31,601 bases of DNA from JBKEDC01 sp047971925 (lineage in GTDB: Bacteria; Bacteroidota; Bacteroidia; Bacteroidales; Prolixibacteraceae), in assembly GCA_047971925.1 (NCBI GenBank), contig JBKEAC010000104.1, positions 1 through 31,601 of the forward strand. The letters run 5' to 3'. Below the pieces are notes generated by a model. It was given only the letters and a program-made list of their open reading frames with translations, ran no database searches and was not told where the DNA came from. A program made the position numbers and the translations under genes. How positions within the stretch are numbered: the first letter of the stretch is position 1; every line of letters starts with the position of its first letter. Below, one piece after another: positions 1 through 7,274 of this stretch.

Positions 1-1
1 C

Positions 2-103
2 GATGAGCAAGAAAAAACGTACCTCTATATCATGTATAGCAAATGGTCGATTGTCCTTTTTGCCAATGGTCGTACAATCCCGAATGGCTGGCGGGTTGTG
101 TAG
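2..103 (+). CDS. C-terminal end of an unidentified protein (cut by window edge)
   Basis: Reading frame 2 is open from the first base of the window to a TAG at 101-103, giving 33 residues that end in IPNGWRVV. Codon use looks like coding DNA and no start is needed because the gene enters from the left. The ending P-x-G-W-x-V-V faintly recalls the core of MbtH-like proteins, but the rest does not match well enough and an MbtH protein would continue past this point, so no function is assigned. Structured repeat copy A follows shortly after the stop, so this gene's transcript may run into it. Being only 33 codons, the frame could be open by chance. Confidence 0.35.
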   Translation, partial: DEQEKTYLYIMYSKWSIVLFANGRTIPNGWRVV

Positions 104-128
104 GAGTTAAAGAGGGTTTGAAGTTTTG

Positions 129-172
129 GGCACGGCAAGCCCGTGAGGGCTGGGCGCTCGCGCTATCGTGCC
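129..172 (+). other. Nested inverted repeat before repeat copy A
   Basis: An inner hairpin AGCCC-GTGA-GGGCT (138-151) sits inside outer arms GGCACG (129-134) and CGTGCC (167-172). It lies between the stop codon at 101-103 and repeat copy A and could end the transcript of the upstream gene or be the 5' part of the repeat. No T-run follows, so it is not a classical intrinsic terminator. Confidence 0.35.
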
Positions 173-174
173 GC

Positions 175-371
175 GCACTATGTTGACGGACAAGCATCAA
201 CAAAGTTTGCAAATGTTTCGAGCGACTTGTTACTGGCGTTAGCAGCGTGAGCGATTGTAGCGAAAATCCTTTTAAGTGGGCTTTGGTTCTCGCCCACTTA
301 AAAGATTGTAGCGGAAAGCGCGACGGCAGGGCGAGGGAATGCGGTGGGGAGGAATGCCGGCACGCCCAAAA
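175..371 (+). repeat. Structured dispersed repeat, copy A (three-way-junction fold)
   Basis: This stretch is strongly similar to 17114-17321 (copy B, same strand) and, in its core, to 15178-15295 read on the minus strand (copy C). Shared landmarks with B are GCACTATG (175-182) and a 19-nt identical block at 205-223. The core can fold as a three-way junction: P1 GCGTG 245-249 with CACGC 361-365; P2 TTTTAAGTGGGC 270-281 with GCCCACTTAAAA 292-303, extended past a bulged C by AATC 265-268 with GATT 304-307; P3 CGGCA 324-328 with TGCCG 355-359. The motif GATTGTAGCG(A/G)AAA occurs twice, at 253-265 and 304-316. Function unknown; it could be an RNA at gene ends or a non-autonomous mobile repeat. Confidence 0.8.
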
Positions 372-443
372 AAAGAAGAAAAAGAGGAACTACAATTTTA
401 AGTGCGATTGAAAAACAACGATTAGTTAGATGCTAAAAAATGA

Positions 444-519
444 AAAAGTGCAAATTTTTATTTCTATTGATAAAAAATTAACGCAAAGTTATAAAAGTAC
501 AAAATACTTATTATATTTG
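444..519 (+). promoter_or_regulatory. araR operon promoter with candidate AraR operator
   Basis: TATATTTG at 512-519 matches the Bacteroidota -7 box TAnnTTTG; a weak -33 region lies near 489-491. The inverted repeat AAGTA-N5-TACTT (495-509) sits between the two promoter boxes, where a repressor would block sigma factor. The string AAAAGT(G/A)CAAA occurs twice, at 444-454 and 493-503, so the site may be duplicated. I infer this as the binding site of the AraR product encoded just downstream; autoregulation fits its position as first gene of the operon. Confidence 0.5.
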
Positions 520-526
520 CAGGAAA

Positions 527-575
527 CTCTTTTCGAGCTTTGAGGGAAATAATTTCTTCGACCAAAGCTCAAGAG
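527..575 (+). promoter_or_regulatory. Stable hairpin at the 5' end of the araR leader
   Basis: CTCTT (527-531) and GAGCTTTG (535-542) pair with AAGAG (571-575) and CAAAGCTC (563-570): 13 pairs with a 3-nt bulge. The predicted transcription start is about 526, so the hairpin begins at the very 5' end of an ~88-nt leader. That position is typical of structures that protect an mRNA from 5' decay; a regulatory role is also possible. Confidence 0.5.
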
Positions 576-613
576 GATTTTTATGAATAATATGTATTAA
601 AAACCGTTGAACG

Positions 614-1333
614 ATGCAAAAATTTCATCAAGAATTGCATGCCGAACTTTATGGTAAATATCCGAAACAGCTTGTTGCTGTTGATAACGTGATATTTGGA
701 TACCATGACGGTGGGCTAAAAGTGCTCCTCTACCCTCGCAGCTTCGAACCTGCTAAGGGAAATTGGTCGCTTTTAGGCGGTTTTTTGCAAACCGATGAAT
801 CATCGGATGACGCTGCAGCGCGAATTGTTCAAATTACCACGGGTTTAAATGACCTTTACATGGAGCAAGTGCAGGTGTTTGCTCAGCCCAAGCGAGAGGA
901 AAACACACGCGTGATAAGTATTGTGTATTATTCACTCATTCGATTAGCCAAATATGACGACAGTTTATTAAAGCAATATGGCGCCGAATGGTTTGCACTG
1001 AATGAGCTTCCCGATTTAATTTTCGACCATGCCGAGATGATTGATTTATCATTAACTAGACTGCGGCAAAAGGCTTCAATTAAGCTAATGGGTTCGGAAT
1101 TATTGGCCGATTGCTTCACTATAAGCCAACTTCGTCGCTTGTATGAAGGTATTTATAATAAAGAATTTGACGCTGGAAACTTTAGAAAGAAAGTTCTTTC
1201 GCTAGGCGTGCTAGTTCGATTAGATAAGAAAGATTTCGATGAGTCGAAAAAGGGAGCTTATTATTATCGCTATGAGGAAGACGATGAAAATGATAACGAA
1301 AAAGAAATAATTAAAGTAATCAATTTTATATAA
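614..1333 (+). CDS. araR: Nudix-family transcriptional regulator of arabinose use (AraR type)
   Basis: 239 aa. Residues about 15-150 form a Nudix domain and about 155-230 a winged-helix DNA-binding domain. The Nudix box (56-78) keeps the frame G-x5-E-x7-R but the catalytic REUxEE is replaced by R-I-V-Q-I-T, so hydrolysis should be lost and the domain should act as a sugar sensor. The B. thetaiotaomicron AraR, a Nudix repressor released by L-arabinose, has this architecture and also sits with the arabinose genes; I assign function on that basis. It is first gene of the operon, 20 bp before araA, behind its own promoter and candidate operator, so autorepression is likely. The start at 614 gives the Nudix domain a normal N-terminus. 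The C-terminus is rich in acidic residues (EEDDENDNEKE). Confidence 0.88.
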   Translation: MQKFHQELHAELYGKYPKQLVAVDNVIFGYHDGGLKVLLYPRSFEPAKGNWSLLGGFLQTDESSDDAAARIVQITTGLNDLYMEQVQVFAQPKREENTRVISIVYYSLIRLAKYDDSLLKQYGAEWFALNELPDLIFDHAEMIDLSLTRLRQKASIKLMGSELLADCFTISQLRRLYEGIYNKEFDAGNFRKKVLSLGVLVRLDKKDFDESKKGAYYYRYEEDDENDNEKEIIKVINFI

Positions 1334-1353
1334 TTAATTTAAACATAAAAAAT

Positions 1354-2868
1354 ATGGCAACAGTTAAATTAAACAACTACGAAGTGTGGTTTGTAACAGG
1401 AAGTCAACACCTTTATGGTGATGAAACATTAAAACAAGTGGCAGCTCATTCGAAAGAAATTGCAGCTGCATTTGATGCCTCGACAGAGATTCCGGTTCGA
1501 GTGGTGGTAAAACCAACAGGAACTGGCTCAAAAGAAATACACAACATTTGCAAAGAAGCTAATAGCACAGAAAATTGTATTGGTATCATTACTTGGATGC
1601 ACACGTTTTCGCCAGCTAAAATGTGGATTCATGGTTTGAAAGAACTTAACAAACCAATTCTTCACCTTCACACGCAATATAATAAAGAAATTCCTTGGAA
1701 TGAAATCGACATGGATTTCATGAACTTGAACCAATCGGCTCACGGTGATAGAGAATTTGGGCATATTATGGCTCGCATGCGCATGAATCGCAAAGTGATT
1801 GTGGGACATTGGAGCGATGCAGCAACAGTTAAGAAAATTGCTGTTTGGACACGTGTTGCTGCTGCCTATGCAGATTCTCGCGATATGCTAATTGTTCGTT
1901 TTGGCGACCAAATGAACAACGTGGCAGTGACCGATGGCGACAAAGTGGAAGCTGAACGCGTGTTGGGATATCATGTGGATTATTGCCCTATTGCCGATTT
2001 AGTGGCATTCCAAAATAAAGTGACCGATGCAGAAGTGGCTGCTTTGGTGAAAACTTATGAGGCAGAATATGAGCTTGCCGACAACTGCAAAGAAGGAGGT
2101 AAAGATCGTGGACAAGTGGTGAACTCTGCTCGTATTGAAATTGCACTTCGTCGCCTGCTTGAAGCTAAAGGAGCAAAAGCATTTACAACCAACTTCGACG
2201 ACCTTGAAGGTATCGACCAATTGCCTGGATTGGCTTCTCAACGATTGATGGCTGAGGGTTATGGATTTGGGGCAGAAGGCGACTGGAAAACAGCGGCTTT
2301 ATATAGAAGCATGTGGTTCATGAGTCAAGGTTTGCCAAACTATAAAGGCTGTTCATTCTTGGAAGACTACACGCTGAACTTCGATGGCGAAAAGAGCGCA
2401 ATTCTTCAAGCTCACATGTTGGAAGTTTGTCCTCTTATTTCGGAACATAAACCTAAATTAGAAGTTCACCCATTAGGAATTGGTGGCAAAAACGACCCTG
2501 CACGCTTGGTTTTCACTAGCAAAACAGGTTCGGGAATTGCAGCTACTGTAATCGACATGGGCAATCGTTTCCGCATGATTGTGAACACGGTTGATTGCAT
2601 TGAATCGAAAAAACTTCCTAAACTTCCGGTGGCAAGTGCGTTGTGGATTCCTCAACCAAACTTCGAAATTGGAGCTGCAGCATGGATTCTTGCCGGTGGA
2701 ACTCATCACTCAAGTTTCTCGTATGACTTAACAATGGAGTACATGGAGGATTTCGCCGAGATTCTTGGTATTGAACTAGTGGTGATTGATAATAAAACAG
2801 AAATTTCTTCTTTCAAAAAAGAATTGAAATGGAACGACCTTTATTATCACCTAGCAAAAGGATTATAA
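1354..2868 (+). CDS. araA: L-arabinose isomerase
   Basis: 504 aa, near the usual ~500. Converts L-arabinose to L-ribulose in the cytoplasm, first step of the isomerase pathway; a Mn2+ enzyme. The N-terminus reads YEVWFVTGSQHLYG, a family signature. The metal and catalytic residues known from E. coli AraA (E306, E333, H350, H450) correspond to E308 in GFGAEGDW, E337 in FLEDY, H354 in AHMLEVCP and H451/H452 in GGTHHSSF. It starts 20 bp after araR and is followed by a 12-bp stem-loop before the symporter gene, so it is co-transcribed with both. No defect is visible; the product should be active. Confidence 0.97.
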   Translation: MATVKLNNYEVWFVTGSQHLYGDETLKQVAAHSKEIAAAFDASTEIPVRVVVKPTGTGSKEIHNICKEANSTENCIGIITWMHTFSPAKMWIHGLKELNKPILHLHTQYNKEIPWNEIDMDFMNLNQSAHGDREFGHIMARMRMNRKVIVGHWSDAATVKKIAVWTRVAAAYADSRDMLIVRFGDQMNNVAVTDGDKVEAERVLGYHVDYCPIADLVAFQNKVTDAEVAALVKTYEAEYELADNCKEGGKDRGQVVNSARIEIALRRLLEAKGAKAFTTNFDDLEGIDQLPGLASQRLMAEGYGFGAEGDWKTAALYRSMWFMSQGLPNYKGCSFLEDYTLNFDGEKSAILQAHMLEVCPLISEHKPKLEVHPLGIGGKNDPARLVFTSKTGSGIAATVIDMGNRFRMIVNTVDCIESKKLPKLPVASALWIPQPNFEIGAAAWILAGGTHHSSFSYDLTMEYMEDFAEILGIELVVIDNKTEISSFKKELKWNDLYYHLAKGL

Positions 2869-2889
2869 TTTAACTCAATAAAAAAACCT

Positions 2890-2926
2890 GATTAAGCACA
2901 CGCCTCCATGAGTGGTGTGCTTAATC
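2890..2926 (+). other. Intercistronic stem-loop between araA and the symporter gene
   Basis: GATTAAGCACAC (2890-2901) pairs perfectly with GTGTGCTTAATC (2915-2926) around a 13-nt loop. There is no real T-run after it, so it more likely protects mRNA 3' ends or uncouples expression than ends transcription. Confidence 0.7.
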
Positions 2927-2943
2927 TTTAAAACTAAAACAAA

Positions 2944-4623
2944 ATGGCTTTATTAGACTGGATAGTTATCGGGGTTTTTGCCCTTATGCTAATCGGAATT
3001 GTTGTTTGGGTGGTTAAACAAAAAAGCAACAACTCTGAAGATTACTTCCTTGGAGGTAAAGACGCAACTTGGATTGCTATTGGTGCTTCAATCTTTGCAT
3101 CGAACATTGGTTCTGAACACTTAATCGGACTTGCGGGTGCTGGTGCATCAAGCGGTATGGCAATGGCTCACTGGGAAATTCAAGGATGGATGATTCTTAT
3201 TCTTGGTTGGGTGTTTGTGCCTTTTTATTCACGAAGCATGGTGCTCACAATGCCCGAGTTCTTAGAAAAACGCTACAACCCTCAATCGAGAACAATTCTT
3301 TCGGTAATTTCATTGGTGAGCTACGTGCTGACTAAAGTTGCTGTAACTGTTTATGCTGGAGGTTTAGTTTTCCAACAAGTTTTCGGAATTGAAGAACTTT
3401 GGGGAATTGACTTTTTCTGGATTTCAGCTATCGGATTGGTGCTAATTACTGCTCTTTATACTATTTTCGGAGGAATGAAGTCGGTGCTTTACACTTCAGT
3501 GCTTCAAACTCCAATCTTATTGCTGGGTTCGCTCATCATCTTAGTGCTTGGTTTGAAAGAAGTGGGCGGATGGGACGAAATGATGCGCATTGCCAGTATT
3601 CACACCGTGAATGACTATGGCGACACCATGACAAACCTTATCCGCGATAATCGCGATTCAAATTTCCCTTGGTTGGGTGCTTTAATTGGCTCATCAATCA
3701 TTGGCTTCTGGTATTGGTGTACCGACCAGTTCATTGTGCAACGTGTGCTTTCAGGAAAAGATGAAAAAGAGGCTCGTCGTGGAACAATCTTTGGTGCTTA
3801 TTTGAAACTTCTTCCTGTTTTCTTATTCCTTATTCCTGGAATGATTGCCTATTGCATTCATGTAAAAACAGGCTCTTTCTTGCCTACTTTGGCTAATGGT
3901 ACTCCAAATGCCGATGCCGCTTTCCCAACACTTGTAGCAACATTGCTTCCTGCTGGTGTGAAAGGCTTGGTGGTTTGTGGTATATTGGCGGCATTAATGA
4001 GCTCATTGGCATCATTGTTTAACTCATCGGCAATGCTATTCACAATCGACTTCTACAAACGTTTCAAACCAGAAACTCCTGAGAAGAAACTCGTAACAAT
4101 CGGTCAGATTGCTACTGTTGTGATTGTGATTTTGGGTATTCTTTGGATTCCAATCATGCGCTCGGTGGGCGATGTGCTTTACACGTATCTGCAAGATGTG
4201 CAATCGGTGCTAGCTCCTGGTATTGCAGCCGCATTCCTTTTAGGTATTACTTGGAAACGTTCATCGGCTCAAGGTGGTATGTGGGGATTAATTTCAGGAT
4301 TCATCATCGGCTTAACTCGCTTGGGTGCTAAAGTGTTCTACTCAACTCATGCCACTGCGGGCGAAAGCTGGTTCAAAGATTTATTCTACGACATGAACTG
4401 GTTGTTCTTCTGCGGATGGATGTTCTTATTCTGTTGCATCGTGGTGTTTGTAGTAAGTAAATTTACTGAAGCTCCATCGGCAGCAAAAATACAAGGACTG
4501 GTGCTAGGAACATCAACACCCGAACAAAGAGCAGCCACTCGTGCAAGCTGGGGAACTTGGGATGTTATCCACTCGGTAATCATCTTGGCAATAACCATTG
4601 CTTTCTACATTTATTTCTGGTAA
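2944..4623 (+). CDS. Sodium:sugar symporter, SSS family (probable L-arabinose uptake)
   Basis: 559 aa integral membrane protein of the solute:sodium symporter family, SGLT/vSGLT-like branch. It begins with a membrane segment (residues 5-24), followed by the signature DYFLGGKDATWIAIGASIFA and SNIGSEHLIGLAGAG, close in pattern to Vibrio sugar symporters, then further hydrophobic segments giving about 13-14 TM helices and a final helix at the C-terminus. Its place between araA and araD argues for L-arabinose as substrate; galactose or xylose cannot be excluded from sequence alone. B. thetaiotaomicron also has an SSS transporter beside its Nudix AraR gene. Stem-loops occupy the gaps on both sides, which may set its protein level apart from that of the enzymes. 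Confidence 0.9.
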   Translation: MALLDWIVIGVFALMLIGIVVWVVKQKSNNSEDYFLGGKDATWIAIGASIFASNIGSEHLIGLAGAGASSGMAMAHWEIQGWMILILGWVFVPFYSRSMVLTMPEFLEKRYNPQSRTILSVISLVSYVLTKVAVTVYAGGLVFQQVFGIEELWGIDFFWISAIGLVLITALYTIFGGMKSVLYTSVLQTPILLLGSLIILVLGLKEVGGWDEMMRIASIHTVNDYGDTMTNLIRDNRDSNFPWLGALIGSSIIGFWYWCTDQFIVQRVLSGKDEKEARRGTIFGAYLKLLPVFLFLIPGMIAYCIHVKTGSFLPTLANGTPNADAAFPTLVATLLPAGVKGLVVCGILAALMSSLASLFNSSAMLFTIDFYKRFKPETPEKKLVTIGQIATVVIVILGILWIPIMRSVGDVLYTYLQDVQSVLAPGIAAAFLLGITWKRSSAQGGMWGLISGFIIGLTRLGAKVFYSTHATAGESWFKDLFYDMNWLFFCGWMFLFCCIVVFVVSKFTEAPSAAKIQGLVLGTSTPEQRAATRASWGTWDVIHSVIILAITIAFYIYFW

Positions 4624-4634
4624 AAAATTTAACC

Positions 4635-4667
4635 TCAACCCGACTACCTGCTGTGTAGTTGGGTTGA
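4635..4667 (+). other. Intercistronic stem-loop between the symporter gene and araD
   Basis: TCAACCCGACTAC (4635-4647) pairs with GTAGTTGGGTTGA (4655-4667): 13 pairs including one G-U, 7-nt loop. No T-run follows. Its sequence is unrelated to the stem-loop after araA, but its position, just past a stop codon, is the same. Confidence 0.7.
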
Positions 4668-4704
4668 TAGTTTAAGGAAACTCCTTATATAAAGATTAAA
4701 AACA

Positions 4705-5394
4705 ATGCTCGAACAATTAAAAGAAGAGGTTTGCAAAGCAAATCTCGACCTCGTGAAATATGGCATGGTTATTTTCACTTGGGGAAATGTGAGCGGTATC
4801 GACCGTGAAAAGAACTTAGTGGTGATTAAGCCTAGCGGTGTTTCTTATGACAACATGAAGCCCGAAGATATGGTGGTGGTTGATTTTGATGGTAAAGTGG
4901 TGGAAGGAAAATACAAGCCTTCATCGGACACCGCCACACACATTGAGCTCTATAAAGAATTCCCAAACATTGGCGGTGTAGTTCACACGCACTCTGAATG
5001 GGCAACGAGCTTTGCTCAAGCCGGAAAGGGTGTGCCTGCAATCGGAACAACTCATGCCGATTATTTCTACGGTGAAGTGCCTTGTACGCGCAAAATGACT
5101 GCCGATGAAATAGCAACTGCCTATGAGCTAAACACTGGAAAAGTGATTGTGGAGTGCTTCAAATCGCAAAATATTAATCCCGACTTTGTGCCAGGGGTGT
5201 TGGTGAACAATCACGCTCCATTCTCATGGGGAAAAGATGCTCACGATGCGGTGCATAATGCGGTGGTGCTTGAAGAAATTGCTAAAATGACTTTCCGCTC
5301 TTTTCAATTGAACCCAAACACAAGCATGGACAAAGTGCTTTTAGATAAACACTTCTTGCGCAAGCACGGAGCCAATGCTTATTACGGACAATAG
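4705..5394 (+). CDS. araD: L-ribulose-5-phosphate 4-epimerase
   Basis: 229 aa (E. coli AraD 231). Class II aldolase/adducin fold; converts L-ribulose 5-phosphate to D-xylulose 5-phosphate, the last step of the pathway, feeding the pentose phosphate route. Residues known from E. coli (Zn ligands H95, H97, H171; D76, D120, Y229) are all present, shifted by one or two: D75 in SSDTATH, H94 and H96 in VVHTHSEW, D119 in THADYFYG, H170 in VLVNNHAPF, Y227 in NAYYGQ. TWGNVSG and KPSGV (25-46) form the phosphate-binding part. It sits between symporter and kinase genes in the arabinose operon. The 78-bp gap to araB is A-rich and contains an imperfect direct repeat of AACTCAAAACT but no strong hairpin. 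Confidence 0.96.
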   Translation: MLEQLKEEVCKANLDLVKYGMVIFTWGNVSGIDREKNLVVIKPSGVSYDNMKPEDMVVVDFDGKVVEGKYKPSSDTATHIELYKEFPNIGGVVHTHSEWATSFAQAGKGVPAIGTTHADYFYGEVPCTRKMTADEIATAYELNTGKVIVECFKSQNINPDFVPGVLVNNHAPFSWGKDAHDAVHNAVVLEEIAKMTFRSFQLNPNTSMDKVLLDKHFLRKHGANAYYGQ

Positions 5395-5472
5395 CGAGAG
5401 GCGTGAGCATCGATATTAGCATTGATTGTTCAACTCAAAACTTAGAACTCAAAACTCATTATTCAAAAACAA

Positions 5473-7146
5473 ATGGCAAAATATACAATCGGATTAGATT
5501 ATGGTTCAGACTCGGTGCGTTCGCTCATTGTGAATGTAGAGAACGGACAAGAAGTGTCGAGCGTGGTATTTAATTATCCTCGCTGGGCAAAGGGAATGTA
5601 TTGCAATCCCACAACCAATCAGTTTCGTCAACATCCGCTAGATTACATCGAAGGATTAGAATATACCATCATTGAAGCGTTGAAAAAAGCTCCTGCTGGA
5701 GTAGCCCAAAACGTAGTGGGCATTTCAATCGACACCACAGGATCAACTCCTGTTGCTGTTGACAAAGACGGAACTCCGCTAGCATTAAAGAAAGGTTTCG
5801 AGGAAAATCCAAACGCCATGTTCGTGCTTTGGAAAGATCACACTGCCGTGAAAGAAGCCGATGAAATCAATGCTCTGGCTCATCGTTGGGATGTTGATTT
5901 CACTCAATATGAAGGCGGGATTTATTCATCAGAATGGTTCTGGTCGAAACTATTGCACGTGTCGCGTGAAGATAAATCGGTGCGTGAAGCTGCTTTCTCA
6001 TGGGTGGAACATTGCGACTGGATTCCCGCAATCCTAACCGGCAATGAAAATCCATTAACCATGAAAAGAAGCCGTTGTGCAGCCGGACATAAAGCTATGT
6101 GGCACGAAGCATGGGGTGGATTGCCTAGCGAAGAATTTCTTGTTGAGCTCGACCCAATCTTAGCTGGATTGAAAGACCGCCTGTTCAAAGATACTTATAC
6201 TTGTGATGTGCAAGTGGGAACACTCACTGCCGAATGGGCAAAAAAACTCGGACTATCAACCGATGTTGTTGTGGGTGTTGGCGCATTCGATTGCCACTTT
6301 GGTGCTATTGGTGCCGAAATTGAACCTTACTATTTGAGCAAAGTGATGGGAACATCAACTTGTGATATTCTAGTTGCTCCAAATGAAGAAGTGGGACATA
6401 AGCTTATTGCTGGAATCTGCGGACAAGTTGACGGTTCGGTCATTCCAAACATGCTTGGCATGGAAGCTGGTCAATCGGCCTATGGCGACCTTTATGCTTG
6501 GTTTGTGCGTGAAGTGCTCATGTGGGGTGCTCATAATGTCTTAGCAAAATCAAGTTTAGTTGATGAAGCAACACGCTCAAAACTCATCGACGAAATGGCA
6601 TCGAAAATGATTATCGAGCTTTCAAAAGAAGCTGAAACATTGCCAATCGACGAGCATAATGCAATTGCAATTGACTGGGTGAATGGACGAAGAACTCCCG
6701 ATGCTAATCAGAAGTTAAAAGGAGCTATTGCTGGATTGAGCATGGGAACAAATGCTGCTCGCATTTTCCGCTCATTGGTTGAAGCTACTGCTTTTGGTTC
6801 GAAAGCCATTGTTGATAGATTCATCGAGCAAGGAGTGCCAATTAAAGGGGTGATTGCTTTAGGTGGAGTAGCTAAAAAATCAACGCTGGTAATGCAAGTG
6901 CTTTGCGATGTGCTCAACATGCCAATTAAAGTAGCTCGCTCGGAGCAAGCATGTGCTTTAGGTAGTGCCATGGCTGCTGCTGTTGCCGCTGGAGTATATG
7001 CCGACTGCAACGAAGCTCAAGCTAAAATGGGTGGCGGTTTCGAACTCGAATTCCATCCGATTCCTGAAAATGCAGCCAAATATCAAGCCGTGTATAACAA
7101 TTACAAGAAACTTGGTGGCTTCATCGAAAAAGAATTAACAAAGTAA
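5473..7146 (+). CDS. araB: L-ribulokinase
   Basis: 557 aa, FGGY carbohydrate kinase family (E. coli AraB 566). Phosphorylates L-ribulose with ATP to L-ribulose 5-phosphate. The N-terminal phosphate loop reads YTIGLDYGSDSVRSLIV (residues 4-20); the probable catalytic Asp is D273 in GVGAFDCHFGAIGA; the C-terminal ATP-binding signature is GGVAKKSTLVMQVLCDVLN followed by SEQACALGSAMAAAVAAG. The motif TTGSTPVAVD (88-97) is typical of ribulokinases rather than xylulokinases. It is the last enzyme gene of the operon and is followed at once by a strong hairpin (7156-7185), so the main arabinose transcript may end there. Confidence 0.96.
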   Translation: MAKYTIGLDYGSDSVRSLIVNVENGQEVSSVVFNYPRWAKGMYCNPTTNQFRQHPLDYIEGLEYTIIEALKKAPAGVAQNVVGISIDTTGSTPVAVDKDGTPLALKKGFEENPNAMFVLWKDHTAVKEADEINALAHRWDVDFTQYEGGIYSSEWFWSKLLHVSREDKSVREAAFSWVEHCDWIPAILTGNENPLTMKRSRCAAGHKAMWHEAWGGLPSEEFLVELDPILAGLKDRLFKDTYTCDVQVGTLTAEWAKKLGLSTDVVVGVGAFDCHFGAIGAEIEPYYLSKVMGTSTCDILVAPNEEVGHKLIAGICGQVDGSVIPNMLGMEAGQSAYGDLYAWFVREVLMWGAHNVLAKSSLVDEATRSKLIDEMASKMIIELSKEAETLPIDEHNAIAIDWVNGRRTPDANQKLKGAIAGLSMGTNAARIFRSLVEATAFGSKAIVDRFIEQGVPIKGVIALGGVAKKSTLVMQVLCDVLNMPIKVARSEQACALGSAMAAAVAAGVYADCNEAQAKMGGGFELEFHPIPENAAKYQAVYNNYKKLGGFIEKELTK

Positions 7147-7155
7147 TTTATTAAT

Positions 7156-7185
7156 TACCCAAATGTGATATTTCACATTTGGGTA
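7156..7185 (+). terminator. Stem-loop after araB, probable end of the main ara transcript
   Basis: TACCCAAATGTGA (7156-7168) pairs perfectly with TCACATTTGGGTA (7173-7185): 13 bp with a TATT loop. It is followed by CTTCGTTTTAT, a poor T-run, so termination may be partial with read-through into galM. Confidence 0.6.
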
Positions 7186-7274
7186 CTTCGTTTTATAACT
7201 CATCGAATGCAACTAGCCTTGAATAATGACCTTGGAAAGTTGTATCTCACCATTAAACATCAATTTTTATCCAA

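Noticed and set aside
1528..1809. Antisense open frames within araA and other enzyme genes
   Set aside because: They are shadows of strongly supported genes on the other strand, with no promoter or family features.
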